A program made the position numbers and the translations under genes. From Gemmatimonadaceae bacterium (lineage in GTDB: Bacteria > Gemmatimonadota > Gemmatimonadetes > Gemmatimonadales > Gemmatimonadaceae): 50,289 nucleotides of DNA. Below are positions 40,776 to 49,764 of the stretch, piece after piece. The stretch is from NCBI GenBank assembly GCA_025928185.1, contig JAICKA010000015.1:1-50289 (forward strand). The letters run 5' to 3'. Positions within the stretch are counted from its first letter, which is position 1, and every line of letters starts with the position of its first letter. The notes below the pieces were generated by a model. It saw nothing but the letters and a program-made list of their open reading frames with translations. It was not told the origin of the DNA and ran no database searches.

Positions 40776-43439
40776 ATGAACAATCCACGCCGACCACGCC
40801 GACTCTTTCGCCTCGCGCCGACCCGCCGCACCGTCCAGCGCGAGATCGATGACGAAATGCGCTTTCATCTGGAGACTCGCATCGACGACCTCGTCAGAGG
40901 CGGATACGATCGGGCCGAGGCCGAGCGGATTGCCGGGCGGGAGTTCGGCGACGTCGGCGAAGCGCGCGTCGAGCTCGTCACGATCGATCGGCGCCGGCTT
41001 GGACGCCTCGCGCTGCGCGAGTGGATGTCGTCGCTCGGGCAGGATGTGCGCTTTGCGCTGCGCGGATTGCGGGCACGGCCCGGCTTCTCGCTCACGATTC
41101 TTCTCACGCTCGCGCTGGGGATCGGTGCGAACGCCGCGATCTTCAGCGTCGTCGATGCGGTGCTGCTCCGGCAGCTGCCATTCGCCAATCCCGATCGCCT
41201 CGTACACTTGTGGGAGTACTCCAGCCACACGGTCGACGGCAGATCGGAAGCGTCGTATCCGGACTACCTCACGTGGCGCGAGCGCAACCGGGTGTTCAGC
41301 GATCTTGGCGGATACCAGAACGCTCGCTTTCTCGTCGGAGCCGATGCGCCGGTCGCGGTGAACGGCACCAAGGTCACGTGGAATTTCTTCAACGTTCTCG
41401 GTGTGCGCCCGATCGTGGGTCGGACCTTCGTAGCGGGCGAGGATGACGTCGGCGCGCCTCCCGTGATCATGATCACGAGCGGGTTGTGGGAGCGGCAGTT
41501 CGGTCGCGATCCGGCGATCGGCGGCAAGCGTGTGATGCTGGATGGTGCGCCGGCGACGATCGTCGGCGTGTTGCCGCCCGATTTCCACTTTCGTGATGCG
41601 TCGTCGGACGTCTGGCGGACGATCGATCGTGGGACCGCGGTGCGCGAGCAGCGTGGCAATCACTGGTTGAATGTGGTCGGCCGGTTGAAAAGCGGCGTGA
41701 CGGTCGATCAGGCGCGGCGCGACATGTCGTCCATCATGCGAGATCTCGCGCGCGAATACCCGGCGAGCAATGCGACGCGCGACGCCGAGGTCGTTCCGTT
41801 GCGTGACGAGCTGGTGGGGTCCGTGCGGCCGCTGGTGCTGCTGCTCTACGGCGCCGTAGCGGTGATGCTGCTCGTCGCCTGCGTGAATGTCGCCAATCTG
41901 CTGCTCATGCGGGGCACCGACCGCGCGCGGGAGATCGCGGTTCGAGCCGCGCTCGGCGCCGGACGCGCGCGACTGATGCGCCAGTTCATGACGGAGAGTG
42001 TGGTCCTCGGAATGGTCGGCGGGATTGCCGGCCTCCTCGTCGCACGGCTCGCGTTGAATGAGCTGCTGCGGAGCATGCCGCCGGCGCGACTCAGCACGAT
42101 TCCAGGCCTGTCCGCGGCGACCGTGGATGGCCGCGTGATTCTATATGGAATGCTGCTGTCGATCATTGCGGCGCTTGTGTTCGGCGCGCTGCCGGCGATG
42201 CGTGCCACGCGGGCCGGCGCATACGGCCTCGTTCGCGACGGCGGCCGCGGCGCGTCCCGTGGCGGCAGAGCCTTGCGCGACTGGCTGGTCGCGGCGGAGA
42301 TCGCGCTCACGGTCACGCTCGTGTGCGGCGCGGCGCTATTTGCAAGAAGTCTCATCAAGCTCATGGCCATCGAGCCGGGCTTCCGCACGGATCATCTCGT
42401 CACGGCGCGCGTGATGCTGCCGGACGCGCAGTACACGTCGCCGCAGTCGATGGTGGCGTTCTACCAGCGGTTGACCGTCGAGCTGCACCAGACGAGCACC
42501 GTCCAGTCGGTGGGCCTGTCGACGAAGTTGCCGCTGGACGTCGGCAATACGCTCAGCTACATGATTGCGGGACGTCCGGAGCCGCTGCCGGGACAGGCGC
42601 CGAATGCCAGCTATCGCATGGTCAATCCCGAGTACTTCAACGCGCTCGGCATTCGCGTTCTCGAGGGCCGCACGTTCACGAGCGGCGATGATCAGTCGGC
42701 CGCGCCGGTCGCGGTAATCAACCACGCGCTTGCCGCCGCCGAGTTTCCCGGCGTGAATCCGATCGGGCACCTGATCACGGGCGTCGGCGACACGGCGGTA
42801 CGCATCGTCGGCGTGGTCGGCGACGTGCCGATCGGCAAGCTCGAGGAGCGCATTCCGCCGACGCTGTACTTTCCGTTCGCCTGGTCGCCGCAGACGTCCA
42901 TGCACGTTGCCGTTCGCGTGCACGGCGATCCGGAGGCGATGATTCCGATGCTGCGGAATGCGGTTCGCGCCGTCGATCCGCAGGCGACGATCAACCGGCC
43001 GGCGTCGATGGACGACCTGCTCGAGCAATCCCCATCGGTGTTCATGCGTCGATTTCCGCTGATGCTCATCGGCGTGTTCGCCATCGTGACGCTCGTGCTC
43101 GCGCTGATCGGCGTCTACGGCGTGATCGATTATTCCGTCGCCCAGCGCACTCGTGAAATGGGAATTCGGATGGCGCTCGGAGCACCATCGCGCAGCGTCG
43201 TTTCGCTGATCGTGCGGCAGGGCGTGTGGATCGCCGGTGCCGGCGTGATCGCCGGTGTGGGCGCCGCACTGCTGCTCGGGCGATTCATTTCAGGATTGTT
43301 GTACGGCGTCGGAGCCCACGATCCGGAGACGCTCGCGGCTGCGGCGTTCGCGATCGGAATTGCCGCGGTGGCCGCTACCCTGTTGCCAGCGCGGCGCGCC
43401 ACGCGCGTGGACCCGGTGGTGGCGTTACGAGCGGATTGA
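40776..43439 (+). CDS. ADOP-type FtsX/MacB-like ABC transporter permease
   Basis: An 887-residue membrane protein. The first 80 residues are the soluble permease-prefix domain ([20 protein letters not shown] and [19 protein letters not shown]). Two MacB-type periplasmic core and FtsX units follow. The first starts [20 protein letters not shown] and includes [20 protein letters not shown]; the second ends with [20 protein letters not shown]. No ATP-binding domain is present in the protein or beside it, as is usual for this group, so an ATPase must be supplied from elsewhere. MacB relatives move proteins or lipophilic molecules across the periplasm by mechanotransmission. The stop overlaps the convergent usher-like gene by 15 bp. 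Confidence 0.93.
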   Translation: MNNPRRPRRLFRLAPTRRTVQREIDDEMRFHLETRIDDLVRGGYDRAEAERIAGREFGDVGEARVELVTIDRRRLGRLALREWMSSLGQDVRFALRGLRARPGFSLTILLTLALGIGANAAIFSVVDAVLLRQLPFANPDRLVHLWEYSSHTVDGRSEASYPDYLTWRERNRVFSDLGGYQNARFLVGADAPVAVNGTKVTWNFFNVLGVRPIVGRTFVAGEDDVGAPPVIMITSGLWERQFGRDPAIGGKRVMLDGAPATIVGVLPPDFHFRDASSDVWRTIDRGTAVREQRGNHWLNVVGRLKSGVTVDQARRDMSSIMRDLAREYPASNATRDAEVVPLRDELVGSVRPLVLLLYGAVAVMLLVACVNVANLLLMRGTDRAREIAVRAALGAGRARLMRQFMTESVVLGMVGGIAGLLVARLALNELLRSMPPARLSTIPGLSAATVDGRVILYGMLLSIIAALVFGALPAMRATRAGAYGLVRDGGRGASRGGRALRDWLVAAEIALTVTLVCGAALFARSLIKLMAIEPGFRTDHLVTARVMLPDAQYTSPQSMVAFYQRLTVELHQTSTVQSVGLSTKLPLDVGNTLSYMIAGRPEPLPGQAPNASYRMVNPEYFNALGIRVLEGRTFTSGDDQSAAPVAVINHALAAAEFPGVNPIGHLITGVGDTAVRIVGVVGDVPIGKLEERIPPTLYFPFAWSPQTSMHVAVRVHGDPEAMIPMLRNAVRAVDPQATINRPASMDDLLEQSPSVFMRRFPLMLIGVFAIVTLVLALIGVYGVIDYSVAQRTREMGIRMALGAPSRSVVSLIVRQGVWIAGAGVIAGVGAALLLGRFISGLLYGVGAHDPETLAAAAFAIGIAAVAATLLPARRATRVDPVVALRAD

Positions 43440-46217
43440 GCTCGAGGTTCCGCGCGTGCCCGTGTGTGCGCGCGGTGTCGGCTGCGCAGTGCCGCCGACG
43501 TGCCCCGCGTGGGACACGTCGCTGTCGTCCGACTTGATCACCGGCGCGCCGTCGGTCGGCATGATGCGGATCGTGCGGCGCTTCGGCACCACGCGGAACC
43601 GCACGTCGTTCCGATCGCCCGAGACCAAGTCGATCTCGACGTGATCCTTCTCCATCACATGGAACTCGGCGAGGTCCGCGCTGATCACGCGGACGGTCCA
43701 GTGGCCCGGCGCCACGTCGCCGAAGTCGACGTGGCCGTCGGCGTCCGTGGTTTGGAAGATCGTGTCGCGGCCACTCTCGATCGCGACGATCGCATTCGCG
43801 AGTCCGCCGGCATCGACCAGCGAATCGTTCGCCGCCGTCGGCGCGCCGCTGGCGAATGCCATCGTGCGAATCGTTGCGGTGATGCGTCCGCCCTTGGCCA
43901 GCGCCACGGCGAACTTGACCGGCTTGTATACGTCGCCGAGCACGTCGACGCTCGCATCGCCGACGAGCACACCAGGCGACGCCTTGTCTGCGCTCTCGAG
44001 GCTCAGGTCGTAATGGCCCGGCTTGAGGCCAACGACGGACACGCGGCCATTCCCGTCCGTGATGACCGACTGACCGCCGAGTCGCACGAGCAGATTCGAC
44101 ATGCCGTGTCCGGTCGCCGCGTCGACGACTCGGCCTTCCACCCGACCGGGGGTTCGTGACGGTCCGGTCGGAATCTGGAGTGGCGTGCGCAGCTCGAGAT
44201 ACACGGCATTCATTCCCGGCACGTTGATCCCGCGTCCGTAGCGCGCCATGTGAGCGCGCAACGACAGCAGGATCCCGCGCGGCAGCTCGCGCGAGAGCGT
44301 CAAACCTCCCTGGGCATAGCGAGTGATGCCAAAGCTGGTCGGCAGCGTGACGGATCCGTCCGCGAGCAGCGACAGCGCCGGTGTGAGCTTCAGCTGCGTC
44401 GAGCCGCCGGCGACGATACCACCCGCGGACAGTGCGCTCATCGACGCGCCCTGGGATGCTTCCGTGTAGACCGACACGAAGCGGTCGCTCCGAAGTGTTG
44501 CACCGATTTCGACTCGGAACGACTCGAAGGGCCGCACCGCGCCATCCCCGTAGACCACTTCGTCACGGGCGGCTTCGCCACGAATGCTGAACTCGCCGGC
44601 GTGCAGCAGGCCGCGGGCACGGAGGCCCTGCTGGCCAGTGGCGAAGAGCGCCGTGCTGCCGGACTGTCCACGCGCGGAAACTTCGTAAATGAGCGCGAGC
44701 GCGTTCGAGTAGTCAGCCTCGAGCGCGCCGCTCGTCATGTGCTGCGAGAGATCGTACAGCGAGGACGGCGCCGACTTCGTGGCGAGGGTGTTCGCGGATA
44801 GACGGAACATCATCGGACCGTTCGGGTCCACGCCGATCGCCGCGTGTGCCGCGTCGTTTCCGCGACCGGGGCCGGCGAACGTCGGCGCGGCGTGCAGGAA
44901 GCCTACGTCGTAGGCAAAGTTCGGGAATTGCCCGGAGAGCTGGGCTCGCGCCGCGCTGGACGTCACGGATCCGCTGTCGCTCGCGGCGGTTTCGATTTCC
45001 AAGGTCGAGGAGGTGCCGAGGTGCGCGCGTCCGGTGAACGAGGCGATGTGCGCGCCGCTGGCGCGTCCGACGACGACGGCGCGTCCCGACAGCACCGCCG
45101 CGGTCTGGCTGCCGAGGAATGCGCCCGCCTCGGTGCCGCCATAGTTCGTCCAGCGATCGTGCTGCAGGTACACGCCGCCGTCGAGATCGTTGCCATTCGC
45201 CCGGAACGATCCGCCAAATCCCGGGAAGCCGGACGAACTGAGTTTCGAGAATGTGTATGAACCGTCGCCGAGCATCGCAGCGTAGCGGTCGTTCTCGATG
45301 CCGATGTGATACTCGTCGCGTTCGCCGAAGATGGACTGTTGCGCGACGGGTGCGCGGAACATGAAGTCGACCGTCGTGCCGCTGCCGGCGGCGATTGGAC
45401 CAGAGCCCCAGAGCGCGATCGGCGCCACACCGGCGGATGGACCGGCCGCGCGGAGCGCCATCTGGGCGGGAAGCCCGGTAGCGTTGGTCGTACCGGCGCC
45501 GCCGCGTGGCACGACGAGCACGTGCGCCGAGGCGTGGGCCATCGGTTCCCGGCCAACGCTATCTGTGGACGCGAGCTCGATGACGTCATCGATCGTACGC
45601 CGGTCGGTCGTGCGCGTGATCATGCGCGCGACCACCGGCGCGCTCGCACCCGGCTCGAGCAACACCGACCAGGTGCTCAGATCGCAGCGGCTTTTCGCGC
45701 TGGAGCGAATCGCGAGATGGACGTGCTCGGGAACGTTTCCACGATTCCGAACGAGAAATCTGGTATTGTAGGCGTCGCCGGAGGCAACGAAGGCCGGGCC
45801 CTCGGCGGTCCCGATCACCACCGAGCGCCGCTCGTCGACACGCACGAACGCCGAATCCCGAACGGCGGTCGCGCCGTTGCCAAGCGCCACGCGCACGACG
45901 TACAATCCCGCGGGCGCGCTGGCCGGCGCGGCAACGCCGACGAGCCACGTGTCGAAATCGTGTGGCGCAACGCGCAATGGCGCCGTACCGAACAGCGGCG
46001 ACCAGCCGTTCGGCACGGCGAGCGTTGGTGTGGCGACAGCCGAATCGCCGCTCCCGTTGCGAACGGTGAATACCAGCGTGACCGTGCCGCCGGTGCCGAC
46101 GCTGATCGTGTCACGGCGTGCTGCGTTCACGGCAAGAGGCGTTTGCGCCGACGCGAGCGCCGCCGGTGCGCACAGCGCACCGGCGGCGAGGAGTCGGAGC
46201 AACGCCCGGAGAGTCAT
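43425..46217 (-). CDS. Usher-like outer membrane protein with Ig and CarboxypepD-like domains
   Basis: A 930-residue exported protein with a signal peptide ([20 protein letters not shown]). Residues 30-270 look like two Ig-fold domains ([32 protein letters not shown]). Residues about 280-680 are a long run of alternating strands separated by Gly/Ser/Thr turns, consistent with a beta-barrel, including [16 protein letters not shown] near 314-329, which recalls the Gly-Asp strand of ushers. From about 687 there is a CarboxypepD-regulatory-like domain ([40 protein letters not shown]) and a second beta domain. The last 30 residues are Ser/Thr/His-rich. It follows the chaperone-like gene by 10 nt. 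The usher role is inference from layout and domain order; it could be another barrel or surface protein. Confidence 0.65.
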   Translation of the reverse strand: MTLRALLRLLAAGALCAPAALASAQTPLAVNAARRDTISVGTGGTVTLVFTVRNGSGDSAVATPTLAVPNGWSPLFGTAPLRVAPHDFDTWLVGVAAPASAPAGLYVVRVALGNGATAVRDSAFVRVDERRSVVIGTAEGPAFVASGDAYNTRFLVRNRGNVPEHVHLAIRSSAKSRCDLSTWSVLLEPGASAPVVARMITRTTDRRTIDDVIELASTDSVGREPMAHASAHVLVVPRGGAGTTNATGLPAQMALRAAGPSAGVAPIALWGSGPIAAGSGTTVDFMFRAPVAQQSIFGERDEYHIGIENDRYAAMLGDGSYTFSKLSSSGFPGFGGSFRANGNDLDGGVYLQHDRWTNYGGTEAGAFLGSQTAAVLSGRAVVVGRASGAHIASFTGRAHLGTSSTLEIETAASDSGSVTSSAARAQLSGQFPNFAYDVGFLHAAPTFAGPGRGNDAAHAAIGVDPNGPMMFRLSANTLATKSAPSSLYDLSQHMTSGALEADYSNALALIYEVSARGQSGSTALFATGQQGLRARGLLHAGEFSIRGEAARDEVVYGDGAVRPFESFRVEIGATLRSDRFVSVYTEASQGASMSALSAGGIVAGGSTQLKLTPALSLLADGSVTLPTSFGITRYAQGGLTLSRELPRGILLSLRAHMARYGRGINVPGMNAVYLELRTPLQIPTGPSRTPGRVEGRVVDAATGHGMSNLLVRLGGQSVITDGNGRVSVVGLKPGHYDLSLESADKASPGVLVGDASVDVLGDVYKPVKFAVALAKGGRITATIRTMAFASGAPTAANDSLVDAGGLANAIVAIESGRDTIFQTTDADGHVDFGDVAPGHWTVRVISADLAEFHVMEKDHVEIDLVSGDRNDVRFRVVPKRRTIRIMPTDGAPVIKSDDSDVSHAGHVGGTAQPTPRAHTGTRGTSSSIRS

Positions 46218-46227
46218 CGGGTGCTCA

Positions 46228-47046
46228 TCAGAAGACGACGGTGTACTGAGCGGCGTACACCGAGTCTTCACCGGTGTCCGCGTAGATCACCGCCTTGTAC
46301 GTTCCCGCCGGCATCGCGCCGAGTGCGAAGCGCTGGTGCAGCGATGTGCCCGGGTACAGAAGGCCGCGCGATTGCTTGGCACTCCCGCGCAGCTTGCCCT
46401 GGGCGTCGTACAGCTCGATCCAGAGCTGCGGCCGATAGGCACGTTGCCCCGTGTTCTCCACGTCCACATCGATGAAGGCGCCGCTGTCCGGCTTCTGGCT
46501 CGCGTGCGGCGCGGACAGGTGAATCGTCCGCGTTCCCGTCGAGCCGATGTGCGTTGCCACCTGCACGGCGTACCGAATGACTGTGCTGATACCGACCTGC
46601 GGCCGATCGGCCGCGGCGTGCAGACTCGTCGGCGCACCGACGCCCTCGACCATGACCACGCTCCAGTACGTACCGCGCAGCGAATCGGTGCGTGGAATGA
46701 CGACGGTGTACGGCACGGACGCGATGCTGTGCGGTCCGACGACGACTTGTGCCGACTGCAGCGAGATCCAGTGCGCGTTCGATCGCGGCGTGGATCCCGC
46801 CTGGTCGAAGCTCGACGTTCCGTTCGCGTGAAACTGGTAATCGGTCTGGTAGATCCGGACGGCTTGCGAGTCCGCGGTCGTGTTCGAGACGGCAATGCGC
46901 CCGGTGTAGCTCTCGCCCGGAGCGCCGGTGTGTTCTTCGACGGTGCTGCTGAGCACCGACACCTGGCCACGCACGGTCGTGCTGACGCCGAGGGCGAGCA
47001 CGATCGTGGTGAGCCATGAAGCGGCGGATGAAACGGAGCGGCGCAT
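46228..47046 (-). CDS. Exported PapD/DUF916-like chaperone candidate
   Basis: A 272-residue exported protein. After the signal peptide (AASWLTTIVLALGVSTTVRG) comes an Ig-like domain with GAPGESYTGRIAVSNTTADS, QAVRIYQTDYQFHA, then a WISLQSAQVVVGPHSIASVP strand pair and RGTYWSVVMVEGVG. This order resembles the first domain of fimbrial chaperones and of DUF916 (WxL-linked) proteins. A second beta domain includes FIDVDVENTGQRAYRPQLWI and AMPAGTYKAVIYADTGEDS. There is no C-terminal membrane helix. It lies between two small beta-rich exported proteins and the large barrel protein, 8 and 10 nt from its neighbours. Chaperone activity is an inference; I could not identify the Arg/Lys anchor pair of PapD with certainty. 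Confidence 0.62.
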   Translation of the reverse strand: MRRSVSSAASWLTTIVLALGVSTTVRGQVSVLSSTVEEHTGAPGESYTGRIAVSNTTADSQAVRIYQTDYQFHANGTSSFDQAGSTPRSNAHWISLQSAQVVVGPHSIASVPYTVVIPRTDSLRGTYWSVVMVEGVGAPTSLHAAADRPQVGISTVIRYAVQVATHIGSTGTRTIHLSAPHASQKPDSGAFIDVDVENTGQRAYRPQLWIELYDAQGKLRGSAKQSRGLLYPGTSLHQRFALGAMPAGTYKAVIYADTGEDSVYAAQYTVVF

Positions 47047-47054
47047 CGAACTCT

Positions 47055-47540
47055 CTAGGGAAGATCGATCAGGGTGAACGTGACGGTGCGACTCTGCGAT
47101 CCCACCACACCCGCGGCGAGCGTCGCGTTGAGCGTGTAGGTGATCGGCAGTGTCTCGGCTTGCCGGTTGGTGATGTTCGTGACTGCGTCGGTGACCGTGG
47201 TGTTCAACGTCACGGGAACGCTCGACGCGCCGGTTGGCGAGGCGAGCGATATCGCGAGGGTGACACCTGGCGGCATGTTGCTGCTCAACTGCACCGTGAT
47301 CTTCTTGACGGTCTTGTTCTGCACCTTCACGGTGTACGTCGTCGCGTTGTTGACCGCCGGCGCCGGTAACCCACCGGCGCCGCCTGCGGCGCCCACAATC
47401 TGGAGCACCGCAGGCGAACCGGACACGCTCACGCTCGATGATTGCGCGTTACTTTCGCGTGGAGCGAGGACGATGACACCGAGACAGACCACGAGCACCA
47501 CCAGACAGCGAGCCATGAGGCTGCGCTGGCGGTGTCGCAT
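47055..47540 (-). CDS. Small exported beta-rich protein, pilin-subunit candidate B
   Basis: A 161-residue exported protein with a signal peptide (ARCLVVLVVCLGVIVLAPRE) and a mature all-beta sequence. It is a diverged paralogue of the gene just upstream: KITVQLSSNMPPGVTLAISL and YTLNATLAAGVVGSQSRTVT align with the same blocks there. The mature N-terminus (QSSSVSVSGSPAVLQIVG) is a free strand, and the protein ends in a hydrophobic alternating strand (RTVTFTLIDLP); both are features of subunits that join by donor-strand exchange. The start at 47540 leaves a 4-nt gap from the upstream stop; ATG 47516 is an alternative. No classical fimbrial family is recognised. Confidence 0.65.
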   Translation of the reverse strand: MRHRQRSLMARCLVVLVVCLGVIVLAPRESNAQSSSVSVSGSPAVLQIVGAAGGAGGLPAPAVNNATTYTVKVQNKTVKKITVQLSSNMPPGVTLAISLASPTGASSVPVTLNTTVTDAVTNITNRQAETLPITYTLNATLAAGVVGSQSRTVTFTLIDLP

Positions 47541-47544
47541 GGGA

Positions 47545-48036
47545 TCACGCGCCGCCGGTAATCGTGTAGGTCACCGTGCGCGAGTCGGACGCCACCACAC
47601 CAGCGGCGGCCGTCGCGTCGAGCGTGTACTGCATGCTCAGGCCCGTTGCGGCGAGGGTCGAGATGCCCGTCACGAGATCCGTCGAGGCGGACGACAGCGA
47701 GACCGGGCTGCCCGAATTCGCGGCAGTGGCACCACTCGGGGCGGTCAGCGCGACAGACAGCGTCAGTCCGCTCGGCATGTCAGCGCTCAGGATACCGGTG
47801 ATCTTCGCGCCACTCTGGTTCGTGGTCACGGCCCAGGTCAGTCCGGTCGACGTCGCGGACACCGGGTCGCTACCGGCAACGGCGCTGTTGATGGCGAGGG
47901 AGGTATTGGCGGTCGAAACGCTGACTTCATTGATGGCGTCGACCTGGAAGGTCACGGTCTGCGTCGCGGTCTGCGCGAACGCCACGTGGCTCACCAGCAT
48001 GGCGCCTACGGCGGCGACAAGCGAAACGGCTTTCAT
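47545..48036 (-). CDS. Small exported beta-rich protein, pilin-subunit candidate A
   Basis: A 163-residue protein with a signal peptide (KAVSLVAAVGAMLVSHVAFA) and a Ser/Thr/Ala-rich mature beta domain without Cys, Trp-poor, and with the blocks KITGILSADMPSGLTLSVAL and YTLDATAAAGVVASDSRTVT. The start at 48036 has GGAGA about 10 nt upstream, the best ribosome binding site of the operon, as expected for the most abundant product. It is the first gene of the four-gene run, and its promoter must lie in 48037-48153, shared with the divergent permease; no box is clear. I read it as the main subunit of a surface fibre or coat, by position and composition only. Confidence 0.66.
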   Translation of the reverse strand: MKAVSLVAAVGAMLVSHVAFAQTATQTVTFQVDAINEVSVSTANTSLAINSAVAGSDPVSATSTGLTWAVTTNQSGAKITGILSADMPSGLTLSVALTAPSGATAANSGSPVSLSSASTDLVTGISTLAATGLSMQYTLDATAAAGVVASDSRTVTYTITGGA

Positions 48037-48153
48037 TGTTGTAAGTCTCCAGATTGGATGATTGTGAACCTCTGAGCAACGCACTACCCTGCGCGATCAA
48101 GTATCGTCAGCGCTCGGCAAAGCTGAAGACTTTCGCAACGTTCTGGCGTCACG

Positions 48154-49581
48154 ATGTGTTGGGCCCAATCCGACACGCGCTCCGCCCCCTCCCGCGGCCC
48201 TCGCCGAGTGAATTCATCCACTTCGAACCCACCGACCCTCGCCAGGCGCCTCGGCCCATTCGACGCCACGATGATCGTGATGGGCGGCATCATCGGCGCG
48301 GGGATCTTCGTGAACCCGAGCGTCGTCGCACGCCAGGTGCACACGCGTGCACTCATCCTCGGTGCGTGGATCCTCGGTGGCGTGATCGCACTGATCGGGG
48401 CGTTCGTGTATGCGGAGCTCGCGGCGCTACGGCCACGTGTGGGCGGGCAGTACGCGTATCTACGCGACGCGTATCATCCGCTCGTCGCGTTTCTATATGG
48501 ATGGACGCTGCTGCTCGTCGTGCAAACCGGGGGAATGGCTGGAGCCGCGATCATCTTCGGCCGCTACGTGCGCGAACTGTCCGGCATTCAGACGCCGGAA
48601 GGATTGATTGCGGCAATCGCACTCGGTGTGCTGACGATCGTGAACTGCGCCGGCGTTCGCGCGGGCAGCAACGTGCAGAGCGTGCTGATGATCGCCAAGC
48701 TGGCTGCAATCGCGATGCTGATTGGCGTTGGCGCGGTCTTCCTGCACGGAGCGCCGTCTCCCACGCGCGGCGCTTCAGCGGTCGCAACGCATGGAACGGA
48801 TGGCGCATCAGGTTTGGCCGCGGCGATGGTGCCCGTGCTGTTCGCCTACGGCGGATGGCAGACCGCCAGCTTCGTCAGCGGAGAGATGCGCGATCCGCGC
48901 CGCGATCTTCCGCGCGGATTGTTGATCGGCGTGGCCGGCGTGATCGTCGTTTATCTCGCCGTGACGGTCGTCTGCCTTGGCGCCCTCGGGCCGGAGGGCC
49001 TGGCGATCACGAGCACGCCGGCGTCCGAGGTAATGCGTCGGGCACTCGGCGAGCGCGGCGCACGCGTCATCGCGCTCGGCATTGCGCTCTCGACGGTGGG
49101 CTTTCTCAGTCAGAGCATTCTCACCGCGCCGAGGGTGTACTACGCGATGGCGCGCGACGGCGTGTTCTTTCGGGCGGTGGGGTGGCTGGATCCGCGATCG
49201 CGGGTGCCGGTCGTCGCGATCGTGTTGCAGGGTATCTGGGCCGCGGTCATCGCGCTCACGGGAACGTATGACAGAATTCTCAATTACGTCGTCGCCATCG
49301 ACGTGCTGTTCTTCGGCTTGACCGGCGCGTCGCTTCTCGTGTTCCGGTCTCGCGCTCGAACGGGCCGGGACCGCCAGGATGGGTCAACCGACGAAGCTTC
49401 CACCACGCATGTGAGGGTGCCGGGTCACCCCGTGACGACGGCGTTTTTCGTGCTGGCGTGCTGGGCACTCTCGATCACGACCGTAGCGCACGACCCCGGC
49501 AGCGCCGGCATCGGCGTGTTGATCCTCGGCGCCGGCATCGTCGTGTATCAGTTGTGGCGACCGGGCAGAGCTTTGGGCTGA
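48154..49581 (+). CDS. APC-superfamily amino acid permease
   Basis: A 475-residue inner-membrane transporter with 12 expected helices. FDATMIVMGGIIGAGIFVNP is the first-helix GxGIF motif that binds the amino acid backbone, followed by GGVIALIGAFVYAELAALRP and GGQYAYLRDAYHPLVAFLYG, both typical of LAT/CAT-like APC carriers. Helix 6 is seen in VPVLFAYGGWQTASFVSGEM, with the EMRDPRRDLPRG loop. Substrate is probably a neutral or cationic amino acid, but cannot be fixed. The ATG at 48154 is used; GTG at 48208 is a possible later start. It is divergent from the fimbria-like operon and probably monocistronic. Confidence 0.9.
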   Translation: MCWAQSDTRSAPSRGPRRVNSSTSNPPTLARRLGPFDATMIVMGGIIGAGIFVNPSVVARQVHTRALILGAWILGGVIALIGAFVYAELAALRPRVGGQYAYLRDAYHPLVAFLYGWTLLLVVQTGGMAGAAIIFGRYVRELSGIQTPEGLIAAIALGVLTIVNCAGVRAGSNVQSVLMIAKLAAIAMLIGVGAVFLHGAPSPTRGASAVATHGTDGASGLAAAMVPVLFAYGGWQTASFVSGEMRDPRRDLPRGLLIGVAGVIVVYLAVTVVCLGALGPEGLAITSTPASEVMRRALGERGARVIALGIALSTVGFLSQSILTAPRVYYAMARDGVFFRAVGWLDPRSRVPVVAIVLQGIWAAVIALTGTYDRILNYVVAIDVLFFGLTGASLLVFRSRARTGRDRQDGSTDEASTTHVRVPGHPVTTAFFVLACWALSITTVAHDPGSAGIGVLILGAGIVVYQLWRPGRALG

Positions 49582-49764
49582 CCGTCCCAATTCGCGGACG
49601 GGTTCGTATCCCAAGGCAGACACCCGCGTTCCGCGTGACCAGCGTCACGATTCCCATAAGTCCTTTTTATACAGAGACTTATCTGGACATAGCGCTCCAA
49701 CGGAAATGCGGCATTGGCCCTGCTTTTCATGGGTGGTGCAGCAACCCATCCACAGGAGCATTCA
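49582..49764 (+). promoter_or_regulatory. Spacer with dyads upstream of the YP-repeat gene
   Basis: A hairpin CCGTCC/GGACGG (49582-49601) directly follows the permease stop but has no T-run. Next are GTGAC-CAGC-GTCAC (49635-49648), a possible operator, and ATAAGTC/GACTTAT (49656-49662 and 49676-49682), which flank a T-rich patch with TATACA at 49668-49673, a possible -10. No matching -35 is seen. AGGAG at 49754-49758 is the ribosome binding site of the next gene. Confidence 0.35.
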
